DNA of 64,000 nt from DASWJQ01 sp964517315 (lineage in GTDB: Bacteria; Chloroflexota; Anaerolineae; Anaerolineales; E44-bin32): positions 1-64,000 of the forward strand of contig CAZFCJ010000003.1 in assembly GCA_964517315.1 (NCBI GenBank). The letters run 5' to 3'. The position numbers and the translations under genes are program-made. Positions within the stretch are counted from its first letter, which is position 1, and each line of letters opens with the position of its first letter. This document shows, in pieces, positions 41,287 to 49,253 of the stretch. The notes beneath the pieces are model-generated. The model worked only from the letters and a program-made list of their open reading frames with translations, was not told where the DNA came from and did not search any database.

Positions 41287-41658
41287 TCAGTGAGTTCGCT
41301 CCTCCATGGTTTCCGGCCCGGCCCGCATGTACTGCCACAAAGCCACGACAAGGATGACTTCATCCAATTTGGTGCCGTAGCCCACCAGATCGCGTGACCC
41401 CACCACAACCCAGGCCAGGATGGTGACAACCGTGTAGCCGATGAAGGCGTAGTAGAAGAGCTGCCGCCGCTCGGCGACGATCCCTGGATTCCAGAGGAAC
41501 AAGACCAGCAGGCCCAGATAGCCCAGCCCGTTGAGGGTGAACATTAAATCTGGACTGCCGGTGTCGCGTATGGATGGGATGTTCAGGGCGATGAGATGTA
41601 CCGCGGCGGTAGTCAGCGTGGTGATCACGATCACGGCGCGAAGTGTTGTTCTGCTCAT
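41287..41658 (-). CDS. Four-helix membrane protein, paralogue of the 41856-42239 gene
   Basis: A 123-residue protein with four predicted helices. It shares with its neighbour the block VHL-x2-LNIP-x2-R-x-TGSPD-x2-FTLNGLGYLGLL and the later TKLDE-x2-L-x-VALW, while the intervening positions differ. I do not recognise a named family. ATG 41658 has GGAGGAGAGG 3-4 nt upstream. It lies 198 nt after its paralogue. Confidence 0.82.
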   Translation of the reverse strand: MSRTTLRAVIVITTLTTAAVHLIALNIPSIRDTGSPDLMFTLNGLGYLGLLVLFLWNPGIVAERRQLFYYAFIGYTVVTILAWVVVGSRDLVGYGTKLDEVILVVALWQYMRAGPETMEERTH

Positions 41659-41855
41659 GGTCCTCTCCTCCACAAGGAGCGTATCCAATCAGTTTTGTGA
41701 TGGTCTGACTGTCGAGCGGGTAAGTCGGCCGGTGCCTCCTTCCTTTCCCAGGCCCGTATGGGCTCGGGCTTCCCATCGGGTGAATGTGCCAGGCGTGTGA
41801 TCGACGACCAACGGCGCTTCGCACTCGACGGTGGAAACACGGGTCTGCCGGCCCC

Positions 41856-42239
41856 TCATGCCGGGGTCGATTGCGGTTCCTGGCGCATATGCAGCCACAG
41901 GGCGACGATCAGGACGAGTTCATCGAGTTTGGTCAAATAGCCGAGCGGATCTACCTCCGTTCCACCGAAGCCTGTCCCGCCCAGGATAAAGAACGCGACG
42001 ATCGTGATCCCGGCAAAGGACATGAAGAGGTAATGGAAAAGGTCCCACTGCTCGGCCACGAAGCGCTGTTGAGTGAAGAACAGGGCCAGCAACCCAAGAT
42101 AGCCGAGGCCGTTGAGTGTGAAGAGAATGTCCGGGCTGCCGGTTTCGCGCACGAAGGGGATGTTGAGGACGACGAGATGCACCCCGGCTGCGAACAAGCC
42201 GGTGACAAGGATTACGCCGCGGAGTGTCGAGCGGTTCAT
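41856..42239 (-). CDS. Four-helix membrane protein, paralogue of the 41287-41658 gene
   Basis: A 127-residue membrane protein with the shared LNIP/TGSPD/FTLNGLGYLGLL block (about residues 25-51) and GYLTKLDELVLIVALW near the end. It has a Gly-rich insertion (GGTGFGGTEVDP) absent from the paralogue. Its ATG overlaps the stop of the glycosyltransferase gene (ATGA), so it belongs to the coupled operon. The strongest conservation is in a short loop rather than the helices, which suggests a binding role. Confidence 0.82.
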   Translation of the reverse strand: MNRSTLRGVILVTGLFAAGVHLVVLNIPFVRETGSPDILFTLNGLGYLGLLALFFTQQRFVAEQWDLFHYLFMSFAGITIVAFFILGGTGFGGTEVDPLGYLTKLDELVLIVALWLHMRQEPQSTPA

Positions 42240-43384
42240 AAAGTCCTCCTAGGATTGTTCGCTTCTTGTGTCTCTGCTGTTCCAATTGGATCCTCGGAGC
42301 GGCCGCGGTGCCTCTGCATCAAGCTCCCCAAAAATTCCATGACCGTCTCTCCCGTGTCCTCCCAGGTGGGATGAGAAAGGTAGCGGGCCCGGGCGGCTTC
42401 GGCAAGTGGGACGAGCCGCTGGGACCGTTGAAGCAGGGGCCGCAAAATCCGCGCCAGGGTCTCGGGGGACTCGGGCGGCACAAGATAGCCATTGCGTCCG
42501 TCTTCGACGAGCTCTTGGGCCCCGCCTCTGGCCGAGGCCACGACCGGGAGGCCGAATCCCATCGCTTCCAAGTACACCATCCCGAACCCCTCAAGCTGCG
42601 AAGGCACCACGAGCAGATGGGCCTTGCGATAGCGCTGCCGCAGGGCCGCACGGGGCAGCTGCCCGTGAAACCGCACGCGCTCCTTATCTCCGCCCCGTAG
42701 AGACAGCCGCCTCATTTTGCGGGCGTATTCAGGATCCAGATCCTCCCGCCCAACCACGTGCAGTCGCCAATTCTCGTCCCCTAAGTGCAGCAAGGCATGC
42801 AAAAGCGTGTGCAGGCCCTTGCGCGGGGTCAGTCCACCGACGAACAGCAGTTGGACCGGGTGTCCGGCATCCGGCGTGAGCTGGGCCTCGGACTCCGGGA
42901 TGTTCTCACCGCGCCCCGGGTACGCGACCACGCCGGGAGCGGACGGCCCGATGAGGGCTCGGACGCTGTCTCGGGTGTGACGGGAGTTGAAGATGAAGCC
43001 GTCCAGGGTCCGCAGATAGGCGCTTTCCATCCACCGGTACAAAGCAGCCAAAGGGGAAGGGTGATCTTCCAGGCTGCGCAGATGATGCACGATGGCCACC
43101 CTGGGCGGGCGGTCCGGCGGCAGCGCCCAACGATTGAGCCCCACCAAAGCCGGGTGACACAATTCATCCTGCAGCACGATGTCGGCCTCCAGCGCACGAA
43201 ATCGATTGTGCCAATACCGGTCGAAATTTTGGGCAAGCTGCAAACCGTATCGTCGCCATGGGAGACTGACGACCTGCAGCGTCCATCCGGCGTTTTGCAG
43301 TTCTTGCATGAGGCATCTGTCGTAAATGAATCCGCCCGTGGTCTCCGACAGATCGCCGCACAGGACCAGAGCGAGGCGGTTCAA
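42236..43384 (-). CDS. GT4-family glycosyltransferase
   Basis: A 382-residue GT-B glycosyltransferase. The C-terminal half has VQLLFVGGLTPRKGLHTLL, the donor-site EGFGMVYLE (E-x7-E) and ASARGGAQELVEDGRNGYLV. The N-terminal acceptor domain has HHLRSLEDHPSP and FNSRHTRDSVRAL. TTG 43384 overlaps the preceding stop (TTGA), in line with the rest of the operon; the ORF extends to 43504 but would overlap more. In this context the acceptor could be a pterin- or pyrimidine-type molecule. Confidence 0.88.
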   Translation of the reverse strand: MNRLALVLCGDLSETTGGFIYDRCLMQELQNAGWTLQVVSLPWRRYGLQLAQNFDRYWHNRFRALEADIVLQDELCHPALVGLNRWALPPDRPPRVAIVHHLRSLEDHPSPLAALYRWMESAYLRTLDGFIFNSRHTRDSVRALIGPSAPGVVAYPGRGENIPESEAQLTPDAGHPVQLLFVGGLTPRKGLHTLLHALLHLGDENWRLHVVGREDLDPEYARKMRRLSLRGGDKERVRFHGQLPRAALRQRYRKAHLLVVPSQLEGFGMVYLEAMGFGLPVVASARGGAQELVEDGRNGYLVPPESPETLARILRPLLQRSQRLVPLAEAARARYLSHPTWEDTGETVMEFLGSLMQRHRGRSEDPIGTAETQEANNPRRTL

Positions 43385-43788
43385 AGTTCCAGTGTAAAAG
43401 AAGCCCAGGCCTGATCGTCTTCCCAGAGTCGGACTTCGATCCAATCTACTTGAGGTTCGTCGATCTGGCCGGCCAACCCGCGGGCGAAAACTGTGGCGAA
43501 CCACTCCAGGCTCGGGTTGCGGTCGGCGAAGGGCTGGAGTTCGTTGAGGGTTTGGTCGCGGTACCTCTCGATTTCCTGATCGAGGCGCCGCTCCACGTCG
43601 ACCAGATCCAGCAGGTACTCATGCTCGTTCAGCTGGGCCGAGCCAAAACGGGCTTCGATCCGGTAGTGGTGGCTGTGCAGTTCATTTTCGGGCCCCCAAT
43701 CGCCTCCCACGAGGTAGTGCTGGGCGACGAATTCCCGCCGTAAACATAGCTGGTACATGCCGCCGTGACCTCCCGTGTTCTGGCTCAC
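43381..43788 (-). CDS. 6-pyruvoyl-tetrahydropterin synthase/QueD-family protein with Glu at the Cys position
   Basis: A 135-residue T-fold protein. The three zinc histidines appear to be H24 (AQHYL), H38 and H40 (ELHSHHY). In QueD and PTPS the catalytic Cys precedes the first His of HGH by four positions; here that residue is E34 (E-N-E-L-H-S-H). Glu at this place is known in PTPS-III enzymes, which form 6-hydroxymethyl-dihydropterin. Its ATG overlaps the MDR stop and its stop overlaps the glycosyltransferase start. The reaction here is unknown. Confidence 0.82.
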   Translation of the reverse strand: MSQNTGGHGGMYQLCLRREFVAQHYLVGGDWGPENELHSHHYRIEARFGSAQLNEHEYLLDLVDVERRLDQEIERYRDQTLNELQPFADRNPSLEWFATVFARGLAGQIDEPQVDWIEVRLWEDDQAWASFTLEL

Positions 43789-44816
43789 CGCGCTTGACCA
43801 TACGTGATCACGATTTGCACCGTGTCCTCCGGCCGGTCCAACAAGTCGTAGGCTTCTTCCGCCCTTTCAATCGGCAGCTCGTGGGTGATCAAGCGGGAAG
43901 GCCGGAGTCGGCGGGCAGCCAAGACTGCGGTCCGGAGGCGGCGGGATGCGGACCAGCGCCCGCGGTGTTTGGGATCTAGTCTTGAGACTTGACTGCTGAT
44001 GACCTTAAGTCCGGAGCGATGGAAACGCTGACCGAGCCGGAGGTGGACGGGATCCTCACCGTACCACGCGCCGACCACGACCCGCCCACTGTATCCAGTG
44101 GTCGCCAGAGCCAGGTCCAACGCGGCCGGTGCACCGGAAATCTCGAAGCTCAGATCCGCATCTGCCGGTTCGGGACTGGCGAGCAGCTCGCGGAGCTCCT
44201 CGCCCGCTTCCTTACGGCCCGGGTCGAGGCACTCGTCCGCGCCCCATTCCAGTGAGGCCCGGCGGCGGTTCGCTGCGGGATCCAGCGTGATGAGCCTCGC
44301 CAGCGGCAATTCTGCCAGAAGCGCGGTCGTCAGCAGGCCGACCACACCCTGCCCGTGGACGACGACCTTTTCGCCCACGAGGGGCGCGCCGTCCAGCATG
44401 AAGTTGACCGCCGTTTCCAGGTTAGCCATGAACACGGCGTCCTGCGGGGGCAGATCGTCCGGCAACGGAACGACGTCGTTGGGGTGGCAGATGAAGTGGC
44501 TCTCATGGGGACGAAATGCGAAAACACGGCGGCCGAGCCATGCCTGATCGGTGTGGGGCCCGGCCGCCTTGACCACGCCGACTGCACTGTAACCGTACTT
44601 GAGCGGATACTCCAAACGTCCGTTTAACGCCGGCAAGCTGAAATCGACTTCGCTTCCCTCGGGGACCTGACCTTTGAAGAACAGCCGCTCCGTGCCGGCG
44701 CTCACCGCGGTGAGTTGGGTTCGGACAAGGATCTCGCCATGGCCCGGTTCAGGAACGGGGCCCTCGCGCACCTCGACCTGACCCGGCTCGCGTATCCACA
44801 GCGCCCGGTGTATCAT
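43785..44816 (-). CDS. MDR-family (zinc-type alcohol) dehydrogenase
   Basis: A 343-residue medium-chain dehydrogenase/reductase. The catalytic domain has LTAVSAGTERLFFKG and LKYGYSAVGVV; the nucleotide site is VHGQGVVGLL. The classical structural-zinc Cys cluster is absent. The form recalls BchC-like bacteriochlorophyllide dehydrogenases. ATG 44816 overlaps the upstream stop (ATGA), so I prefer it to the ORF start at 44873. It would oxidise an alcohol, or reduce a carbonyl, on the product of the preceding enzymes. Confidence 0.87.
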   Translation of the reverse strand: MIHRALWIREPGQVEVREGPVPEPGHGEILVRTQLTAVSAGTERLFFKGQVPEGSEVDFSLPALNGRLEYPLKYGYSAVGVVKAAGPHTDQAWLGRRVFAFRPHESHFICHPNDVVPLPDDLPPQDAVFMANLETAVNFMLDGAPLVGEKVVVHGQGVVGLLTTALLAELPLARLITLDPAANRRRASLEWGADECLDPGRKEAGEELRELLASPEPADADLSFEISGAPAALDLALATTGYSGRVVVGAWYGEDPVHLRLGQRFHRSGLKVISSQVSRLDPKHRGRWSASRRLRTAVLAARRLRPSRLITHELPIERAEEAYDLLDRPEDTVQIVITYGQAR

Positions 44817-45520
44817 CGTTGGTCCACGCTCGGCCGAGCCCAGAGGACCATATCGTCGCCGGCGGGCGCCCACCGGGGTTTTGTCAGTTCCGGGAAGCCT
44901 CTCGATTCGGGCCCAGCATCGTACGGCCGAACGCCGTTCATCATGCGCGGAGCGAGTGTGATGACGACCAAATCGACGAGGTCGGACTGGAGGAAGCTGT
45001 GGATGATCCTCGCGCCTCCCTCCACCATCAACCGATCAACGCCGCGCTCGCGCAGCGCGCGGGCCAGTGCCGCCAGATCCAGTCTCTCAACATTGTTCTG
45101 AGGAATGTGCATGATCTCGACGCCCAGGGACTGCAGTTGGCTCTTGCGTTCCGGGTCGACGTCGGGGGCGCAGGCGATCCATGGCTTGAGGTCGCCAGTC
45201 ACCAGCGTGCAATCCGGCGGCGTGCGAAGCCTGGAGTCGACGATAATGGCTTGTGGGTCCGAACCCTCCGAGCCGCGGGCCGTGAGTTGGGGGTCGTCCG
45301 CCAGGACGGTTCCAATGCCGACGAGAATCCCGTCATGCAGTGTACGAAGCTTATGTGTCATGGTCAATGAAGCGTCGCCGCTTAGGGTCGTCTTGACGCC
45401 CGGCTTGACAGAGATGCTGCCGTCGAGAGCCTGCGCGAACGTCAAGGTGAGGTGAGGCCGATCTGAATGCGGGAGCGCCTCGCTCAAGTGTGAGTAAAGC
45501 GCGCTAAGTGCGTCGTCCAT
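44813..45520 (-). CDS. Stand-alone RibD C-terminal-type (DHFR-fold) reductase
   Basis: A 235-residue NADPH-dependent reductase of the RibD_C family. LTLTFAQALDGSIS, the SGDASLTMTHKLR segment and DGILVGIGTVLADDPQLT are the family core, and MVEGGARIIHSFL forms the substrate/cofactor loop. The deaminase domain of bifunctional RibD is absent. Family members reduce the ribose side chain of the GTP cyclohydrolase II product. ATG 45520 overlaps ribA by 17 nt; ATG 45556 is a longer alternative. Confidence 0.87.
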   Translation of the reverse strand: MDDALSALYSHLSEALPHSDRPHLTLTFAQALDGSISVKPGVKTTLSGDASLTMTHKLRTLHDGILVGIGTVLADDPQLTARGSEGSDPQAIIVDSRLRTPPDCTLVTGDLKPWIACAPDVDPERKSQLQSLGVEIMHIPQNNVERLDLAALARALRERGVDRLMVEGGARIIHSFLQSDLVDLVVITLAPRMMNGVRPYDAGPESRGFPELTKPRWAPAGDDMVLWARPSVDQR

Positions 45521-46160
45521 TCGAAGGGCGCCGCGACTGCGCGTGTCCATCCCCATCCGGAGTCAGGTCGAGCAGATGATTCAAGCGGACCGACTTGGCC
45601 CGCAGGTAGGAAGCGTTCTCGTCGGTGACCGGGGCCTCGAGTGGCACTCGGGCAGCAACGTGGATGCCGGCCTGATTCAGTTGGTCAATCTTATCCGGAT
45701 TGTTGGTCAGCAGCCGCACGCTGAAGACATGCAAATCGCGGAGGATCGCAGCCGCGGTACTGTAGTCGCGCGCATCCGGCGCGTGGCCGAGCATCAGGTT
45801 GGCATCCACTGTATCGTAGCCTTCGTCCTGCAGGTTGTAGGCGCGAAGCTTATCCAGTAAGCCGATGCCTCGGCCTTCTTGGCGCATATAGAGTACGACC
45901 CCCCGGCCCTCCTCCGCGATCTCGGCCAGTGAGCGCTTCAGCTGGACTCCACAGTCGCAGCGGGTTGAGCCCATCACGTCGCCCGTGAAGCACTCCGAGT
46001 GAATTCGCACGAGAACGGGATCCTCGGCGGTGAGGTCTCCCATCAGCATGGCCAGGTGCTGTTTATCGTCGCTGTCACTCTCGTAGAGACAAAGTCTGAA
46101 TTCGCCCCTGCTGGTGGGGATGCGGGCCGAGGAGCGTATGCGGACTGCGGGGTCGGTCAT
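45504..46160 (-). CDS. ribA: GTP cyclohydrolase II
   Basis: A 218-residue GTP cyclohydrolase II that opens GTP to 2,5-diamino-6-ribosylamino-4(3H)-pyrimidinone 5'-phosphate. The zinc site is C-x10-C-x-C (SECFTGDVMGSTRCDCG) and the catalytic RQEGRGIGL follows. No DHBP synthase domain is fused, and no other riboflavin gene is present, so it may serve a dedicated pathway. I chose ATG 46160, overlapped by the stop of a 49-codon ORF. The next gene overlaps its 3' end. Confidence 0.93.
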   Translation of the reverse strand: MTDPAVRIRSSARIPTSRGEFRLCLYESDSDDKQHLAMLMGDLTAEDPVLVRIHSECFTGDVMGSTRCDCGVQLKRSLAEIAEEGRGVVLYMRQEGRGIGLLDKLRAYNLQDEGYDTVDANLMLGHAPDARDYSTAAAILRDLHVFSVRLLTNNPDKIDQLNQAGIHVAARVPLEAPVTDENASYLRAKSVRLNHLLDLTPDGDGHAQSRRPSNGRRT

Positions 46161-46306
46161 GGCAGGTTCTGTCCTTGCGGTGTCGGGCGCACATTGCCGT
46201 CTCTCAAACGGCCGACCACGGTTTGTGCGCACATGAACTGCTGGATTGCCCTGGCGGGGACGTAGGCGTGGCCCTCCTCGTTATTTCTTACGGGCGAAAA
46301 GCGCAT
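46157..46306 (-). CDS. Possible 49-residue leader protein ahead of ribA
   Basis: A short ORF beginning MRFSPVRNNEEGHAYVPARA and ending GNVRPTPQGQNLP. Its stop overlaps the ribA ATG by ATGA, the same coupling used along the operon. A -10 box ends 14 nt before its ATG, so it would be the first translated ORF of the transcript, with a leader of about 8 nt and no SD. I do not recognise the sequence, and it may simply be a fortuitous upstream ORF. Confidence 0.35.
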   Translation of the reverse strand: MRFSPVRNNEEGHAYVPARAIQQFMCAQTVVGRLRDGNVRPTPQGQNLP

Positions 46307-46320
46307 ATTGGATTGAACCC

Positions 46321-46348
46321 ATTCTACCGGATGTCCATGAGATGCGAA
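46321..46348 (-). promoter_or_regulatory. Candidate promoter of the ribA-like operon
   Basis: TTCGCA and TAGAAT on the minus strand with a 16-bp spacer; the predicted start is near 46314. Confidence 0.45.
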
Positions 46349-46398
46349 TCCGCGGGAAGGGATGAACGCGATAACATTAGGCCGTTGCAGGTCGTGAA

Positions 46399-48162
46399 GT
46401 GAGCTCGGGAGCCCTACAGTTGCGCGAACCCAAGCAAGTTGCCCACAGCCAGGCAGTGCGCGATTATCGGCGCGCACGTCAGAAAGCGGCCTTGCAGATC
46501 ATATTCGATCGGCTCCGCGGACGGCCCACAGAGCTGCTTTCTTATGAGCAGGTTCAAGACAAGCTGCGGGCTCGTCCATCGTCGTCGAAGAAGCTGCGCG
46601 AAATCCCCCTGAATTCCATTGTTGGCAGCGTAGGCCGTTACGGCGATTTCACCCGCTCGTTCCTGCCCCGCGATGCGAGCGATGAGCAGCGATGGGCGCG
46701 TGTCAAAGCTATGGCTGAGGACCTGCAGGGGCTGCCTCCGATCGACGTGTACAAGATCGGCGAAGCCTATTTCGTGAGCGACGGTCACCACCGCGTTTCC
46801 GTCGCCCGAGAGTTCGGAGCGGCGACGATTGAAGCCTATGTGACGGAGGTCAGCGCCCGGGTGGCCGTCACAGCCGAGGACGAAGCCCGCGATGTCATTC
46901 TCAAGGGGGAGTACACACACTTCCTGCAGCGGACCGAGCTGGACAAGCTGCGGCCGGAGGCCGAGATCCGGCTCACAGAGCCCGGAAAGTATGAAGCGCT
47001 GCTGGAGCACATCGACGTGCACCGGTACTTCATGGGCATCGAGCGGTCTCAGGAGGTCCCCTACGGGCAAGCAGTCGTTCACTGGTACGACAGCGTCTAT
47101 CTGCCGGTCGTCCATTCGATCCGCCAACAAGGCATCTTAAGGGATTTCCCAGGACGCACCGAGGCGGATTTGTATCTGTGGGTCATGGAACATCGTGAAC
47201 AACTGCGCGAGAGTTTGGGTTGGGAGGTGACCGCCGACCAGGCTGCCGAGAGCCTGGCATTCCGCCATGGCCGAACGTCGAGCCGTGTGGTCGGCCGTGT
47301 GGGTGAGCGCATCCGAGAGGCGATCGTCCCCGAGGAGCTGGACGGCGGGCCACCCGCCGGCGACTGGCGACGGCAGGTCGTATCTCGGCGCACCGACGAT
47401 CGGCTGTTCAGGGACATCCTGGTTCCGGTCAGTGGGGACGACGCGGGCTGGCAGGCGGTGGAGCAGGCCATAACCATCGCCCGGCGAGAGGGTGGCCGGA
47501 TGCTCGGATTGCACGTGCTGGTCGGCGATGCCGAGGAGGAGCTGCAGCGCAGCAGACGGATGCGCGAGAGATTCCAATCCCGGTGTGAAGAGAGCGAAAT
47601 CCCCGGCCAAATGATCGCTGAGTTCGGTGAGATTTCAGTGGTGATCGCCGAGCGGGCGCGCTGGACGGACCTGGTGGTCCTGAGCTTGCAGCACCCGCCG
47701 GGCGAAAGTCCCTCCGCCAGGCTGAGTTCGGGCCTTAGCAAACTCATCCGCCGCTGCCCGCGGCCGCTCCTTATCGTCCCCAATGAGGCGACCGAGCTGG
47801 CCCACCCACTGCTCGCCTACGACGGCAGTCCAAAGGCCCGGGAAGCGCTTTTCGTGGCGGCGTACGCGGCCTCGGCCTGGGGCCTGCCGCTCACCGTTCT
47901 CAGCGTGCAGGAGGACGATGGGGGTGGCGAGGCAGCGCTGCGCGAAGCACAAGGATATCTCGACGAACGAGGTGTGGAAGCCGAGTTCGTGCTGGGCGAA
48001 GGCGAGCTCGTAAGAGCTCTCCTGGAATTGGCGGAAGCGAAGGCGTGCGATCTGCTTCTCTTGGGGGGCTATGGAGCCAATCCGGTGTTGGAAGCGGTTT
48101 TGGGGAGCAGCGTCGACCAGGTGCTGCGCCGCTCAACGCTGCCGCTGCTGATCTGCCGTTGA
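46399..48162 (+). CDS. ParB-like domain protein fused to two universal stress (Usp) domains
   Basis: A 587-residue protein with an unusual architecture. Residues about 60-150 form a ParB/sulfiredoxin-like domain, shown by PPIDVYKIGEAYFVSDGHHR then VSVAREFG. Residues about 170-290 contain DUF4032-like helices (VHWYDSVYLPVV and RTEADLYLWVMEHREQL). Two Usp domains follow: RDILVPVSGDDAGWQAVEQA (from about 338) and HPLLAYDGSPKAREALFVA (from about 465), the second ending LLLGGYGANPVLEAVLGSSV. It may sense stress through nucleotide-binding Usp units. Start is GTG 46399 without a clear SD, so the N-terminus is uncertain. Confidence 0.85.
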   Translation: MSSGALQLREPKQVAHSQAVRDYRRARQKAALQIIFDRLRGRPTELLSYEQVQDKLRARPSSSKKLREIPLNSIVGSVGRYGDFTRSFLPRDASDEQRWARVKAMAEDLQGLPPIDVYKIGEAYFVSDGHHRVSVAREFGAATIEAYVTEVSARVAVTAEDEARDVILKGEYTHFLQRTELDKLRPEAEIRLTEPGKYEALLEHIDVHRYFMGIERSQEVPYGQAVVHWYDSVYLPVVHSIRQQGILRDFPGRTEADLYLWVMEHREQLRESLGWEVTADQAAESLAFRHGRTSSRVVGRVGERIREAIVPEELDGGPPAGDWRRQVVSRRTDDRLFRDILVPVSGDDAGWQAVEQAITIARREGGRMLGLHVLVGDAEEELQRSRRMRERFQSRCEESEIPGQMIAEFGEISVVIAERARWTDLVVLSLQHPPGESPSARLSSGLSKLIRRCPRPLLIVPNEATELAHPLLAYDGSPKAREALFVAAYAASAWGLPLTVLSVQEDDGGGEAALREAQGYLDERGVEAEFVLGEGELVRALLELAEAKACDLLLLGGYGANPVLEAVLGSSVDQVLRRSTLPLLICR

Positions 48163-48254
48163 CCCGCGATGGAGTAGAATGAACCGCTCAGGTCCCTGCT
48201 CATCGTACGGGGCATCGTAGGCGGCCATAGCAGAAGAGAGGTCAGAGAACAGGC

Positions 48255-49247
48255 GTGAGTCTACTCGAGGTCCAAGAACTTTCCCGCAGCTACGATGGCG
48301 TTCAGGCGGTTAAGGGGGTCAGCTTCTCCGTGGAGGAGGGTGAAATTTTCGGCTTCCTGGGGCCAAACGGGGCAGGGAAGACCACCACGATGCACATGCT
48401 CTCCACCCTGCTGCGTCCGTCGAGCGGTGGAGGGACGGTGGCGGGGCATGATGTGGTCCAAGACCCTCACGGGGTTCGGCGCACCATCGGCGTCGTATTC
48501 CAGGAACCCAGCCTTGACGAGCAGCTGACCGGCCGCGAGAACCTGCGCTTTCACGCCATGCTGTACAACGTCGCTCGGGACACCTTCGACGACAGGGTTG
48601 AAGAACTGCTCAGCCTGGTGGAACTGAGCGACCGGGCGGACGACAAAGTGGAGACCTACTCGGGCGGGATGAAGCGCCGCCTCGAGATGGTGCGGGGGCT
48701 CCTGCACCAGCCCAAACTCCTGTTTTTGGACGAACCGACCTTAGGGCTGGATCCGCAAACGCGCCGGCACATCTGGTCCTACCTGCACGAACTGCGCGGG
48801 CGGGAAAACGTCACCATCTTCATGACGACTCATTACATGGACGAGGCGGAGAATTGTGACCGGATCGCGATCATCGATCGGGGAGAATTGGTGGCATTGG
48901 ACTCGCCGGCCGCGCTGAAGTCGATCGTCGGCGGCGATGTGATCACCGCCTGGACCAGCGACAACGAGGGCGCGCTGCGGCGGCTGAACCGGGAGAACGA
49001 ATTGTCGGGTCGGCTGGGGCCGAGTGGTGAGCTCGTGCTCGAGGTCGCGGAGGGGGAGCGTTTCATCCCCGCCATGATGTCCGAGTTGAGCAACGGAGGA
49101 AGCCCGATCCGCGTCGAAAGCGTGAGCCTACGCAGGCCGACCCTGGAGGACGTTTTCATCAAGATCACCGGTCGTTCAATCCGGCCGCAAAGGGCCGAGG
49201 GCGCAGCCAGTCTCCCGATGCGCATCCGGGCGCGCAGAAGGCGTTAG
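48255..49247 (+). CDS. ABC transporter ATPase, DrrA type
   Basis: A 330-residue ATPase of an ABC-2 exporter. Walker A is GPNGAGKTT (about 37-45), the signature is YSGGMKRRLEMVRGLL and Walker B LLFLDEPTLGLDPQTR. The C-terminal regulatory tail typical of DrrA/daunorubicin-resistance ATPases is present. GTG 48255 is the start. It precedes its permease by 6 nt. Confidence 0.93.
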   Translation: MSLLEVQELSRSYDGVQAVKGVSFSVEEGEIFGFLGPNGAGKTTTMHMLSTLLRPSSGGGTVAGHDVVQDPHGVRRTIGVVFQEPSLDEQLTGRENLRFHAMLYNVARDTFDDRVEELLSLVELSDRADDKVETYSGGMKRRLEMVRGLLHQPKLLFLDEPTLGLDPQTRRHIWSYLHELRGRENVTIFMTTHYMDEAENCDRIAIIDRGELVALDSPAALKSIVGGDVITAWTSDNEGALRRLNRENELSGRLGPSGELVLEVAEGERFIPAMMSELSNGGSPIRVESVSLRRPTLEDVFIKITGRSIRPQRAEGAASLPMRIRARRRR

Positions 49248-49253
49248 CCACCG

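Noticed and set aside
46307..46330. T-arm-like GGTTCAATCC sequence on the minus strand
   Set aside because: The flanking bases do not form a T stem and no acceptor, D or anticodon arms can be built, so it is not a tRNA.
48159..48180. TTGACC plus TAGAAT as a promoter for the DrrA gene
   Set aside because: The spacer is only 10 bp, too short for a sigma-70 promoter, although TAGAAT alone may act.
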